Source of the DNA: Neodiprion pinetum
Lineage: Eukaryota; Arthropoda; Insecta; Hymenoptera; Diprionidae
Assembly: GCF_021155775.2 (NCBI RefSeq)
Contig: NC_060234.1
Location: 41,847,026 to 41,911,025 of the forward strand
Reading direction: 5' to 3'
Length of the DNA: 64,000 nt
Part shown: positions 12,391 to 25,900 of the stretch, piece by piece
Layout: every line of letters begins with the position of its first letter
How positions within the stretch are numbered: position 1 is the stretch's first letter
Translations under genes and position numbers: made by a program
The notes under the pieces: generated by a model
Databases searched by the model: none
What the model saw: only the letters and a program-made list of their open reading frames with translations
Told to the model about the DNA's origin: nothing

Positions 12391-15300
12391 TTATGAATAA
12401 TATAATATATCAGGAGGATTCTGAAATCCGAGAGTATATTTAGGAGGAAAATTTTTCACGAGTAATAACGCGCCTTTATAAAATTAATTATTCATAACTC
12501 CACGTATTTTTTTTATATTTGCACGATCGTAAAACCGCTGCAGCTTGTTGCTTACCAGAATTTCTTTCGTCAATTTTTGGGTATAGAATAATTTCGCATC
12601 CATAAAAAATTCAAGCGATGTTTTCACGTACACGCGAATCTGTGATATTTCGCGGACATTCGATGCAACGAGCTTCTCGTCTTATTGTGCTGAGGTAAAT
12701 AATGACATAATGGGAACGACAAAGTGCGAGGCAGGATAGCAAAATGGCACGTGACGTAATTTCTAGCAATAATTTAAAGTACCAGTGTTTAATTTGCACG
12801 TGGCCTTAGAACACATCTGCACGTATATCATGGCAAATCGCGTGGGCTGCCAGTGAGGCTTCTGCTTCCCAGTCTAGCCAATTGCCGTTCGAAAAATCGT
12901 CCGGATTTCTGCCTTCCAAGATCGCGTTGCCCCGCGTACCATTTCTGACGTAATTCTTCTGCCTCCGCGTCTCGTTATGCGAGCAGTCTATCATAATTCA
13001 TGATTCCAGGGTCGAAGATAGTATTAATGATACTTCATCCCCCCAGACGGCGTACCCGTAGCTTTTTCGAGCCGTTTATCAGCGATAAAAAAATCGTTAA
13101 GCTTCTTTCGAGGCGAGCTCAGAAGTATGACCTTAGCTGCAAACTATGCTGCAGCTATTTTCGAATATGGACATATAAGCGTGATCTGCAGAGTCGAGTT
13201 GTCTCGTTGATTTTCTCCTAAAAATCCAGGTACGACTACTTACGACTCGATTTTTTTTCATTTTTTCTCAATCTTCAGGGTCTCTGCAGCTCGACAAGAG
13301 ATATTCTGAAAGATTAATCGCATCTCGTTTCAAATCCGCGCCGGGAGAAAGTGGAGCAGGCTGATTGCCGTCTGGTAAACGCCCGATTCGGATGTACGAA
13401 GCGAAGTTGAGAGAAAGAGATGCGAAGTGGGATGGAATACTCGGGCACAAATGCACTCACACACCTGTAGTTACCAGTGACGGCTTTTATACCTGCGCAT
13501 GTGCAGACAAGTACCTGTATAACTATTGGGTCTATAAACTATCGATGGGGTAAGGTTTCCTTTTACTATGACCTTTTATAGGTAGTTGATTTGGGTCGCA
13601 GGACCGCTTCGAGACGTCTTTGAAGGACGAATGGGCCTCAAGGTCCGAATCGGGAAATTTCAAGCAATGTTATTTGTCCCAATGATATCGGACATGAATG
13701 AAACAACATCCCTTCTACGTGATAAAAATGAATCTGAGTAAAATTCGAATAACAAAAGTAAAGACATCAACAATTTCAGAAAAGGTAGTTGTTTTGTCTG
13801 ATAAACATTAGAATCGGATCATAAATACGATATGTTAACCGTCTTGAACAACGTTCTGATGTGAAAACCTTTCTCAAATTGTTTATACCTCAGCTTGGGT
13901 TTTTTGAATTTACTTGGATCTATTTCTATTACATACCTAGTAGGAATGTCATTTCATTCATGTTCGTTATCATTGGTGCAAATAACATTGCTGGAGATTT
14001 TTGAAACGGGAATGTTTCTTCTTTCAATTTTTCATTAACTGGATCGATTAATCTTTAAATTCTGAATCAGATTCTATAACGAATTGAAGAGTTTCACGGT
14101 GGTTTTCACTTGAAAAATAGTAGCAACAATTAAACAGAAAGAACTGTTACGTAATTGGATCTTCTGTACCTACACCTAGACTTGTTTGATAATGCGTGCC
14201 TTCCACGACATTCTAGCGCTAATTAACTTCTGTAATCAGTTCATCTCTCGTGGTATCATACATTTGGGATGTGAGTAACTGATATTAATTGCAAAGACTG
14301 CTGGAATTTTTTTCGACGTTTGCGGGTCTAGGTCATGCTAGATTGTAATTATAATCAACAATGCTGAGCAACATTCAAGACATTTAATTACTTACACTTC
14401 TAATTGCAGCAATATTATTCCACTATAAACGAGTAATAATTTCATCCGTACTTCAATGCTTCCGCAAATTCAATCTTAAGCGTGTACATAGTAATTGCTA
14501 CTGTAACATCGCTCTTTAAAACACGTTCAATTTATGACCCTTGCGTTTCCCAGTGCGAATTGAAAGCCTTTCATTCAAGAAAGAATAAGAAAACTGTACA
14601 TTGGAGTTGAGCCTACGACTTACACCCTTGTACAAAGGCTAACAATTCCGCCAAAGAATGGAAACCGAGGGTCTTTTAATGCTCGAAAAAGCACGAAGCT
14701 CACGAAACATCAGGTTCTGAAAGCACGGCGGTGGTAAGTATCGATTTCTCCGGGACGCCATCCAGTCGACGGTAAGCTCCGTGAGTCACCTCACCGTTCC
14801 TCTTTCATATTACATCGAGAAGTACACCCTCAGCACTAGTATAGTACAAGTGACTCAGTGAGTCACAGAGTCCGAGTCAATATATCCGGCCACCCCTCTA
14901 ATTACTAAACGAAAACTATACGCATTACACCCGGGTATATAATTCGTCGCGAAATCCATCCGTATTAATACCGGAGACCAATTACCACCCTTAGACTTTC
15001 CCAGGGGTCCGTGATCAGGCGAAATAATTCGCCCAAGTTCGATCGAGGAAAAGAATGACTCAATTAAAACTTACGTCGCTCTTTATACTAGCAACAATGA
15101 AATTAGACGTCATCCGTTTGCCCGCAGAAGCTCGAACTTCGTGCACGAAACGATTTATGACTACCCAAACATTACGAAAGCTCGATTAGCACGCGTAACT
15201 TAATTCTTGCTAATTCTTCGGCTTCCGTATCCCGATTCCTAATAAATGTATTTTGGGCCTGTAGTTAAAAATTGAAAAGAATTAACCTTGAGTAAAATTT

Positions 15301-15439
15301 GTTATAAAATTTTTTTTACAGACGGTCCAAATTCTCGTGTCACTGATGAATGGGTAACTTGCTTGACCTCGAGCTTTCGCGTTTAGCACTGGGAAAGTAT
15401 GAAAGTGTAGAAGGTTCCGGTATGCATTGCACATATTTA

Positions 15440-15462
15440 TGTGTGTGTGTGTGTGTGTGTGT
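15440..15462. repeat. (TG)n microsatellite
   Basis: A run of eleven TG units. Confidence 0.95.
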
Positions 15463-15742
15463 CGTGGGATCAACTACGCCCAGTACATAAGCTCCATTAG
15501 GGTTCATTTCCCTAATTGATTATACGTTAGGGTGACTGGTAGCTATTCAACCCTCCGAATTTTTCGTTGGTATAATGTATAATTAAATGAGTTCAAACAT
15601 ACAGGGTATCACGAAGGGAGGTTCGGGTGGGGAAATACTAATGCGAAGAAAAATATTGACGAATTTCTCACTTCGGGCAACATATCATAAGCGTAGAAAT
15701 TGTGACGGAGACCGTTTATACTCGTTCATTCTCCATTTTCTA

Positions 15743-16135
15743 CAGGGTGGCTTTGTCAGGAGATTCTGAAATCCTGGAATAATCGAAGAAATGTCAGGGT
15801 TTTTTTTCAGAAAGTCAGGGAATCGTTTACTACATTTTTTTCACACAAATACATCCCACAATTTTTATAAGCTTTGGATAAATTAGATCGAATATAAATT
15901 TTTTTACCATTACCGGAATGTTTTCTTCAAATTTTGAATATTTCTAAATATTACCTTAAAAACGATTGTGCGCATCGGATAGATGGAACAGTCTGACCCA
16001 CGTGACAGTTCATACTTTTGTTAAAAAAAAAAAAGCAAATTATATCCGAACGTGTGTGGAAAAATTGTAAGATTTTTGTCTGGAAAACATGGAAAAGTCA
16101 GGGAATTTCGTGATGGAGATTTAGTGGCAATCCTG
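15743..16135. mobile_element. Degraded CAGGGTGGC-ended repeat element
   Basis: The left end is CAGGGTGGCTTTGTCAGG. The right end, read on the minus strand, is CAGGATTGCCACTAAAT. The interior repeats phrases such as 'gtcagggaat' and 'tcctgg', a composition I recall from dispersed insect repeats with CAGGGTGGCC ends. The ends are short and mismatched and no target duplication was verified, so this is a tentative repeat call. Confidence 0.4.
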
Positions 16136-18500
16136 TCTTAGGATCTCCGGGCAAAATTAGTTTTCTTATCAGACACGACAAACTGCTCCGGCCCTTATTT
16201 ACTCGATGATTAATTTACCTCTTCAGCTTTATTCGTTGAGGCCAGTCAATTAATTACTCTCCAATTCCGCCCGTATCAAACAAGCATTGTCGTATAATAT
16301 TTTACCTGATTGAGAAAGGTTTGATTGATCTGATTTCACTAATAACTAACTATTGAATCGCATTTTAAAGGTGACGAATACAGAGATTTTATAATCAAAC
16401 TCGACGGTAAAGAAACCGCGTTTCGTAACTGCTAAGGTGAGATGAAAACTGCAGGGAATACTGATAATTCGTTGCAGTTAGACTCTGGCTTACCACCAAC
16501 GTCATTTTCCTGCTCGAGTGCTTCGAGAATACGATTCGTCAGTTTTTACAGCTGCATGCGGCGATAATTTGAAGACCTGCTAGGCTGGTAAGAACGAGTC
16601 GATTCACCGAACAACGTGCAAAAATTGCTGGTCTTAACGCGGTTTAAAAATAAAAACCATTTTTCATATATTAATAAAACATTGACTTATCGTTAGTACA
16701 TAACTTGAAATCTGTCTTAAACTTTCATCTAACAGTGTATGAGAAAATTACTGTAACTTACAGATTCACGAACGGTAATTATCGACGATAGAGTTGAAAA
16801 CTTCGATTGAATTTTGCATTTCTTCGAAGTTAAAAAATGATTGTAAATTATGGAATAACGAAATGATAATTCAGCATGTCGAAAAGAATTCCACTGCGGA
16901 TTTTAGTTCAAAACGCAGGGGGCCAACAGTTTATAACATTTTAAAAATCCACGGTTATTTCAGCCGTGGGATTCTGTCCTTGTGCTTCTGAACTCGTCCC
17001 CGCCCAGCATTAAGTTACGAGTGTTTTCCGCGCTCGTCTCTCACCAGGCAGACAGACAGGCGTCCAATTAATTCTATCTATATGAATATCAATTTCTTTT
17101 CCAGATGTCTGCGCATCGTCTTCCCTCTTACCGAAGAGCTCTTGGCTCGAGTGTGACTCTCAAAATTTTTTCTCTCGTTTCTCCTGCTCCTGAACAATTT
17201 GGAAAAGTTGAAACTTCACTTAATTACTGCATTCAATTAAAAATTTATCATGTTCATCTCTGGCTGTTGCATTTTTTTCGATCTCATCTAACGAAGAATC
17301 AATGTAGGAGCAGTCTTTTGTACCCTGGAAAAAACGTTTTAATATCAAGTGGATTTTCTATTTCAAACATCGTTCATTGTGACTATCGTGTCTTGAAAAA
17401 AATAAATAAATAAAGATCTGATGTACCATGAATGGAATACACCCCAACAATATTTTGCTGAATTTTTCAAGTATTTTGAATGTCAAATTAAAACGGAATT
17501 AAATTCTTTGAAAACCTTTTGTTTTGCTTTTATAATATTATTGCTTAATTTTGTAAGTGAACGCCAGTCCGGAGTATGAAAAGTGACAATTGGCCGATCA
17601 GCTGAATTTAACTTAGTGCTTACTCCAAGCTGCGGGCTTTTCATATCGATCCAGCAGTACCTGGACGATCAGCTATATACCGCAGACAAGGTGGTTCTCT
17701 TTCCTTGCTGGATGTTATGGAAGAGAGTTTTAAGCTCTTCATGCCAGCATGTCACAGGTGACGGTTTTCCTCATAATAGATGTACATTTTTGACTTTATT
17801 CTACAAGTTGGTACGTAAGTGAACGTATAAATTTTGTTTTACAGTTCTTTATTTTTCCATCACGCCACCTGCGTAGGATACAATATCGAATTTTATATTA
17901 TACACTCGGTCAGTTAATATTATGTATGTAGGTATGTGCTGCAGGAAAGTCGGATGAAAGAGCAAAACATGGAGAAGGACACGCTGGGGGGTTGCCAAAT
18001 ATGGTCACTCGTCTTTCAGGTGAGCAAGACTCTCCAGAGAGCTCTGATGCAGAGCTTGGTCGAACCCAGCCAACACCAATCGCGCAACTCGAGCTTCGTC
18101 CCACATCGATATCGGGCCCTCAAAGCTGCACGCCGTTATACATTCTGCACAAGTTTACCCGATTTCGTTATTGCCGAAGTTCTCGTCTATGTGAGAAATA
18201 AAAATCTGCACTATACTAACTGCAAATTTAATACCATCTTGAAATTTCGCTATTATAGACGGGCCGAGGTCGTCCCGAGACTTATGTCTCGTTCGCGTTA
18301 GTAAAAGAGCCGAATAAATTGCTCGCAATCAGATGTAGATTAAGTATATAGCGTATTACACGATTGAGCCGACTACCGTGTGGAGTCACGAATCGCGTCT
18401 ATCGCTGGATTACCTCGATATGCCATCGTGATAATCGTTATGCCTATGTTGTGTAGTTCGGTGTCCGGGTACCAAATAAAATTGTCGTTCAGGGGTAGCA
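16136..18500. other. Non-coding, with one possible orphan exon
   Basis: No family was recognised. At about 17943-18019 a segment is framed by a plausible acceptor (gtgctgcag) and donor (cttcag before gtgagc), and the surroundings to ~18190 stay open in several frames, one rich in Ser, Glu and Pro. It could be an exon of a long-intron or non-coding transcript. Evidence is weak. Confidence 0.3.
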
Positions 18501-18854
18501 TGATGTAAAGGGAATAAGGTGTGTCAGAACTGAAGACCGGTTTTCGCTAGGTCTGTGCATATCCAAGATGACGTCACAGAAATGTAACATGGCGCCCATG
18601 TATCTGACAGCTGACCCTACGTAAACAGTTCACTTGAGGTTACTTATTTATTTCCGTATATTCTGTTTGCTGAAAATGCCAGTTATAAATATCAAAGAAC
18701 AAAATATCAAGTTCTTTTCATTCCTTAAAGAGGATAATTACGTTTACGTTATTTACGTTTGAATTTGGCGCCCACATGACGTCACCTTGGATATGTTTTG
18801 CGATTGGTTCAACTAAAGCGTATGCGCATTGTTTCACCTTATTTCCTTACGTCA
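18501..18854. mobile_element. Palindromic MITE-like element carrying CRE palindromes
   Basis: The left end starts TGATGTAAAGGGAATAAGGTG. The right end on the minus strand starts TGACGTAAGGAAATAAGGTG. Further in, both arms contain CATATCCAAG followed by a TGACGTCA palindrome (18569-18576 and 18777-18784), then a GGCGCC-containing segment. The ~350 bp unit has no transposase frame. It is a non-autonomous inverted-repeat element of unknown superfamily. Confidence 0.7.
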
Positions 18855-19792
18855 TAAGGGGTAACAAGAACGCTCATTGTTACTTGCTATGTTCACAGTA
18901 TTATCAACAGAAATGTATTTATACTACAATGCGAGCGGAGTTCACCGTGACAAATCGATTAACTCTCACGGGCTCGCAGCAGGAACTATTTTACGTGGAT
19001 GGGGAACGCCGGGTCGTGCAATGTTTCTCGGCGCTGAAGGTGAGCCCAGCGGCGTTTATAATCGCTACGGGTGGAAAGCCTAGCCTCGCCACCTTTCACC
19101 TGTTTCCAGTCATATCTCTACACGTAGCGGACACACGCATTTGTCCTCTTAAACACAGGCGTGGGCAAGGTGATCCGATGACTCTATGCCAGGGAACCCC
19201 GATAGTATAATGTATTTACCTATGGCAAACAGTAAGGCTTGAAAATTTGTAACGAAATTCCCTCGTTCGTAATTATATCGCTTCTTTTGTTCGACTTTGT
19301 AGCAAAAACGTACGGTTCTCATTGAATCGATGTCGAGGAGATGAGGATAATTCGAGTTTGGCAGAATGTGTGACGGGAGCCGAAAGATTTCGAGAACACC
19401 GAAATCATAAATAACCCTAGATTGAACGGAAGTGTCAGGGTGACGTCACTCGCCTCGAACCAATCACCGACGTTATCACAGATCGGAGCGGGAATTCGAA
19501 TGATCGATGCACACTTCGACACTGTTTTTCCTCCGATGTGTTTATCGTGAATCGAAAATAACTTTTTCCTCCATGTTTCGCGGGCGTTAGCCTCACGGAA
19601 GCGAGTATAATATGGCTTTAGCCTAAGAGTTCGAAATTTTCGAAGCTAAACGAGTAGCCGTGAAGCCCACGTACCAGGGATGTTATGCATGTGTGCACGT
19701 ACGGCGTTTCGTCGTTACGCTCGCTTCCCTCGGCCCTGCAATAAATATTGCTGTGTCCGCGGTAGTGGGCTGCATTTACGGAGGTGACGTCA
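18569..19792. promoter_or_regulatory. Group of four TGACGTCA (CRE/ATF) palindromes
   Basis: Perfect 8-bp TGACGTCA occurs at 18569-18576, 18777-18784, 19441-19448 and 19785-19792. The first two lie in the arms of the inverted-repeat element. The last two lie in a GC-richer, CpG-rich stretch that continues to a GA-rich run at 19918-19936. Such sites bind CREB/ATF factors in animals. No transcript is identified nearby, so function is inferred only. Confidence 0.35.
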
Positions 19793-19917
19793 GCTCCGTC
19801 GATCGTCGTCCTGCCCCATGTTCCATGCCTCCGACGGCGAGCTGTTTGTCTCATGTCTGGTTCGCGGGTGCTAGCGCGAGCTCTCGTCCGCCTCATTCAG
19901 CACGGGAGACGAGAGCC

Positions 19918-19936
19918 AGAGAGAGAGAGAGAGAGA
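19918..19936. repeat. (GA)n run
   Basis: About nine GA units in a CpG-rich stretch. GA runs can bind GAGA-type factors in insects; here it is only a composition feature. Confidence 0.85.
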
Positions 19937-22900
19937 AAAGAAAGCCAGATACAGGAAGAGAGAGGCAACGAGATGCAAGAGACGAGACCATGTATGGAAG
20001 CTCGCGAGTTTCGTGTATAATAACAATAATTAAATTGTATTACCGAGCTTTTCAAATACGTTATTTTACATCGTCTAGGTACCAATTATATCTTCTCATT
20101 CATAGTGTACATTTTTTCATCCTCTTCGTTGATTGCAGTTCTCGTTGGGATTATTACTGTACCGTATGATTATACACGAGCTTTGTGAATTACGATCGAA
20201 TCGCTAAACCTGCACATCACAATCGGAAATGATGATAACAATTTGAAACTGGGCACAAATATTTTTCTTAAAATAAAACTGACGTTGCGATTTTCTGCAT
20301 GGACACGTATCATGAGCCATGTGTGTAATTTACGCGCGTGTGGGTTTACCTAGTGAAAAATGTTGTCTATAAATCAGCCATTAGCTGTACATTATAAGGC
20401 TCGCGTCTTGCCACCTGCGTAGACCAACGCGCGTGTCTGTAATTAATTATAACAGCTTACGTAAATGTTGTTGTATTTATTTATTTCATCGATTTAGGCC
20501 CTGCGATATTTTCGTTTCTGCGACAAGAGGTCGTTAAGTAGGGCACGTGCACGCAGGGTACCGTGTAGGTAACTAAAGCACAATTCGTCTTTTACACATA
20601 CTTGCAGCAACCACACGCTCAACGCCGGGTTTCGAAGTCCTCGTGTTGCGTGATTCGCGGCAGTTCGTGTTCGTGCTATAACGCTGAATGTGTACGGTTC
20701 TACATGAGAGTCGCGAAAACAGGTATGCTAACTAGGGTGAGTCAGCTGACGGAGGCGACACCCAGGAGCCTGCGACCGCGGGAACGCGAAGGTGAAAGAG
20801 GAACCTCCGGGCTTTATTTTTTCACAACAACGCTGCAGCGGATTAACGCCGATTAAATTTACACCGAAGGAATCAAGGAATTGCGAAAGGTTTCTCCTTT
20901 CAAGGCACTGCCACTGAACGAAATCCCCGCTTTGTTCGCTTCTTCATCAACGCCTGATTAGGCTTCGAATCCAACAGCATTGGCAACCGAATCTGAGCTT
21001 TGGTTTTTGATTTTCAGCTCCTTTAGTTCATTACATACATTAAACAGATTAAACAAGACAGTCTTTGGTGAAGCTAAGTGTCTAACTTGATTTGGACAAA
21101 CTACGATATTGATTGATAAATCCGTCAACACCCTCCAGGTACCTAAAGTAATTCCAAACTCCAATTTGACCCTCGTGTACGGTCTTTGATTGGGTTTTTG
21201 AACGGTCACGGCTGTTTTTTCAAGTGATAACCGAAGTGTCGAATTTCTGGTGGCTTGGCACCGTGAATTGGCGACGAACAGACATGCGTGAGCACTTCGG
21301 TTTAGTGTTACGTATGTAACGTGCGGCGCCTACGTGAAGTGGTTGCAAAGGTAGGAAGATCTTCCTCGTCCGTGTCTCTCGGTGACTCCTTCGCGGGCTG
21401 GTGAACGGACACCCGGTACGAAGTTGGGACCAGCGTAGGACGATCGATAAAAAGGAGGCGAGGCAAGGCGCGGTTATAACCAATCCTCGAACGAATGTTT
21501 CCGTACTAGCGTTCCCGATGAGCTGTATGTCTCTATGTACAATCGCAGCGATCGCGGGCAATAAAATGATAAAATGGATATTGTTATATAGGTATAAGAT
21601 ACCGAGTGATCGCGGGCAATAAATTTTTTACTTTTATTCTTTTAAACTGGATGTCGAGACCGTCTTTAAGGCTAAATAAATTTCGATGCACAAACGGCAC
21701 GTGCGGCACGACACGATCGAACGGTAATCGATGCAAAGAGAGAGAGAGAGAACAGTACGAGATAAGAAGTGGATATGTAAATATGAGAGATGAAAGATTT
21801 TATACTGTACGGAATTGTATCGAATTGTAAATGAATTATAATGTCTGCAGATTATTTCCAAGTTATTTAATTTTCCAATCTTCGATGAAGCGTGGTTTTC
21901 ATATAACATTAAACATAAGGAAATCGTGACACGGATAATTGCTTACTCATTTTGCAATCAGGATTCTTGGTATTTGTGTATGTATACATATAATGACATG
22001 TGGTAAAACGTAACAGCGTATGGCTACATCCGAAAAACCGCAATGAATTAACACAAGTTCTTTATACATAAACACACAAAAGAATTCACAGGCCTGCTAA
22101 ATATAACTTTTGATTTCACCTTAAAGTAACAATGTTTTTTTTTCTAGCTTGTTAGGTATGTTGAATTAAAATATAGCGCTAGTTTTACAGCATATGGGGA
22201 TTTATTTTTCTGCAAGATATGCATATTCGGACAGATTTTTTAACAACTTTAATGAAAGTATAATCTATAATGAATACAAAACTGAGTGTCGAGTTATAAA
22301 ATGAACAGGATTAGTTTAAAACGAGGCCTAAGAGACTAGATAAATCAAAAAGACTTATGACATCTTTTTCTCTAGTACTTACGTAGCTCTAAATGTGCTT
22401 GAAATCACCATAAACGACGACTGGTGAGGGTAGATGAATATTTAAATATCAACACTACCATTAAGACATATAATTAACACGTGAATTGGAAGTCAACTCT
22501 AGTAGTACTAAGAAAACAGAAAAAAAATGTCTGAGAAAATTCAAGTAATACAATTGTTTCAATTTTTTTTTTCCATAGAATAGTACCTAAAGTCTACCGA
22601 AATTACTACTCAGTTTTGTCAGGGAAAAACTTTCCCAGGCCTGTTTTATTTCTGGTATTCTCCTCGATCACAGAAAAGTTGTTCTGGCTTTGAGACAAAG
22701 GATTATAAAATTTTTACAAATGTCGACCGAGAAGCAATCGTGATATTGACGTGATAATTTCGTGAATTTGAAACTGTACCGTTGAGTAAAATCTGTCGCA
22801 CACGTCATTCAAACGTCTAGTACAAGGAGCTTAAAATTTGTCTCGTTGAACTCTCATCAAGCTCTTTAGCAGAGGGAAAAATATTTTATCGGGTGCCATG

Positions 22901-25900
22901 CCCTCCGGAAGACACGTACACAACATGAGTCAGCTACGTGATTCTATGCAGTGGATATACTCGAGAGTATCTACACTCTATCGGATAGGTTATAGCTGAA
23001 GCACTTGTGGCTTTGGATATGCGAAGCTGGTGATCACAGTCGTAGAAAAGTCAAACTTGCAGGTAGGTAAACATGGAGGCTCTTGTGATTCGTGCGAGAA
23101 GAAACCGAAGCCGTAACACAATTTTTCTAGGTTTCTAGTAGAGAAAGAGGTAAAAAGAACGCGAAGATACCAGATGCGTGAAACTTATGTATCTAGGTCT
23201 CACGAAACCCATGCGGCAAACGAATTCATTTATTATTCAGACTTATGTGAGGCTTCAAACTTCCTCAGATTTAAGGAATCCTAGATACGGTACTGAGCCG
23301 GCGGTAAATTGTATGACGACATTCATTCAGGGTTTCAGTTATTACACTCGCACGACGAAGACAACGAAACGGAGTGTCTGAAGCTTATAGCGTGTAGCGT
23401 GCTGGCTTGCTTGCCTCCGTGAAACGTACAGCTCTCCAGAATAGTCTAAAACTCCCAGTATTAGTATTAGCATTGTAAGTGATCGTATACACGTGCATAA
23501 TACGGCTGTGGGAAGCTGTCATGCTTACTGATAGATCCTGCATAATCGCGTCCGCGGCGCCCACAGTGCCACGTTTTTCTTCGGCCTATAACCAGCAACT
23601 GACCCGAATGCGATTTTAACCGGAGCCGATCGATTCCTGGCTCGATAATTAACAGATCCACACAAGTATTTATCGGTAATTGATGCTTTAACTGGATATA
23701 ATTTGACGCCAATTGTCTTTTTACATGCAGGCATTCTCTCGCTGCGATATCAGCGGTTCTCCGAATTGCACAGAACTTACGATCTCTCGTCGTGAATTAA
23801 TTTTTGTCGTTGTCACGAACATACAATGGACCTTGAGTATTTTTATTCAAACAACAATACTCGCACCAACATTCATCCACCATTCATTAATTTTTTCATA
23901 TCAACGCTCACACGTGTCACCGATCCCACGCGGTAATCCTTAACATGGAAGTTTTTGTGAATCGAAACGGTAAACCAGGCCTCGGCTTATAAATTGCTCG
24001 ATCATGTCTCGGCTGCGTTTGGTTTCGACCAGCCTCCCATAGATCGTTCTAGTTTACTTTCGATTTTAGAATTACTATCGCTAATACCGCGATCATCTTC
24101 CAACGTAATACATGTGGAGCAATGTTTTTATGTAGCGTCACTTGAACCTCGACATTCCTAGCCGTCGTCTTCGCTGCAGATTGAGTGATGACGAGTCTAT
24201 AAATATAATACGATTACAAGAGTATCTGTATTTTACAGAGTGGCCTCGTGCAGTAATGTAATGTAGTGTATATGTATAATATACTGTAAGCGGTGTAGGC
24301 TGCTCGCCATATACGTAAGTGGGTACCTACCAGTGCCTTACTTATACTATTCTGCGAACTCTGCTATCAGCCGTGTTTAAGAGTAATTCCTGGCTTATGT
24401 CAGAAGGTTGGTCAGACGTTCCAGTTTGCGTTATATATCTCCTTAAGAGGCCCGTACCTTTAAGTACTTACATATTAATTGGTTAGCCCAAGAAAACGAG
24501 CAACGACAAACAAGCTATTTTTCGCTGTTAACGATATTTGTTGTCCTGAGCTGGTAACTTATCAAATAAGAAAGGTGAGAGAACGAGTGAATGTGCATCT
24601 GAAAGTATTATAACTCTCAAGCTGTCACGGACTACACAGTAATCGTAATTCACTCTGAAACCACAAATTCTGAAAATATACGTCAGTCAATCGTCAGCTT
24701 GACCTCTATATTCTCATCGGTTATTCTGCACGATAAATTTTCAACTCGAAGTTCAGATTTCGAATAAATTTCAAAGTGCACGGTGCTCTACACGTATAAC
24801 TTTTCAATACCTTTTCGTATTGAGAAAAAAATCTGTCAGAATGAAAAGAAAGAAATAACAGAGAAAATTAATTCACAAGATAAGCAGGAGCGATGAAAAC
24901 AAAACAATAATAGTAGATACAAGTGACGAGACCTATGCTTGCGTCATGCTTTGACAAAAAGTCAGTAAACCAGTGTTCGACTCTATTGCTAAGTGTAGAG
25001 TGATTACCGATAGAGATATGACGTTTCCCTGTACGGCAACAATGAGTCATACGGAGGCTAAGAAAAGACGATGCTCTACACGAATAAACATCGGCATAAA
25101 GCAAATGATCGGATTGTCGTATAATCAACCGCATTGTGTGTATACAATTACACAATATTTCTCTTTTCACGCGAGCTTACGCCCATTCGCGGCGATACCC
25201 GATAATCTGTTAGTCTGTTCTGCATGGCGTTGCCGGCACGTTACATACGCTTATTATTAAAGAACTCTGCGGGTGGGTATAACTACGTAATATCGAAGGT
25301 CAAGGATAAGACGAGACGCCGAAATCGTGCCGTCGCGGGCGTCGCCAGGTGGGTACGTTGGAAATATCCCTACCAGGTATATTACAGCCTGTGGATATTT
25401 ATTCAACCGTTTGTTTGCTACGGGGGTGATTAATCGGATCGATCAGTGAGAAAACAACCCTCTCTAGTCGCAGCGCGTTCCGAAAATATTCAAGCCCCCG
25501 CGTTTCGAGGCCTCGGTCGATAACCGCCGCCGTTTCTATTTGGCTCCTTTGCGAATCGTCATGCGTAGGCTATGCCTATAAATATGTATACATATATTGA
25601 TGTTCTGAGGTATGGATCGAATACACACGGTCGTATCTTATTTTTTTAAATTATTAAATAAATTTATAATAAAATTATTATTATTGACACACAGGAGATA
25701 TCAGCAGGGAACCTTAGCTGCGCCCTGAAATTTGCTCCCAGTGCTGTCAACAATCTTTTATTTCTTTTGTGCTGTCGAGTTTGCGACTAGCTCTGTCTCT
25801 GTCCTACGGAGTTTTTAGCACTGCCAGCTAATTTCGTAACGCACCTTTTGTATTCCCGTGATTTTGTGAGCGATAAGAATGTAAGTCATCACTGCTGCTG

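Larger units (their letters stand above)
9570..15742. other. Long non-coding stretch with simple repeats
   Basis: No coding exon was recognised. It holds an imperfect inverted repeat at 9832-9956, a (TA)n run at 12359-12385 and a (TG)n run at 15440-15462. A patch near 10480-10730 is open in several frames on both strands and is less AT-rich. It has no family resemblance, so I leave it unannotated. Confidence 0.5.

Noticed and set aside
18776..19210. 144-codon plus-strand frame
   Set aside because: It overlaps the inverted-repeat element arm, has no ATG-context, splice or domain support, and its composition follows the CpG-rich DNA.
19660..20169. 169-codon plus-strand frame through the GA repeat
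   Set aside because: Its Arg/Glu run is the GA microsatellite translated; no conserved feature.
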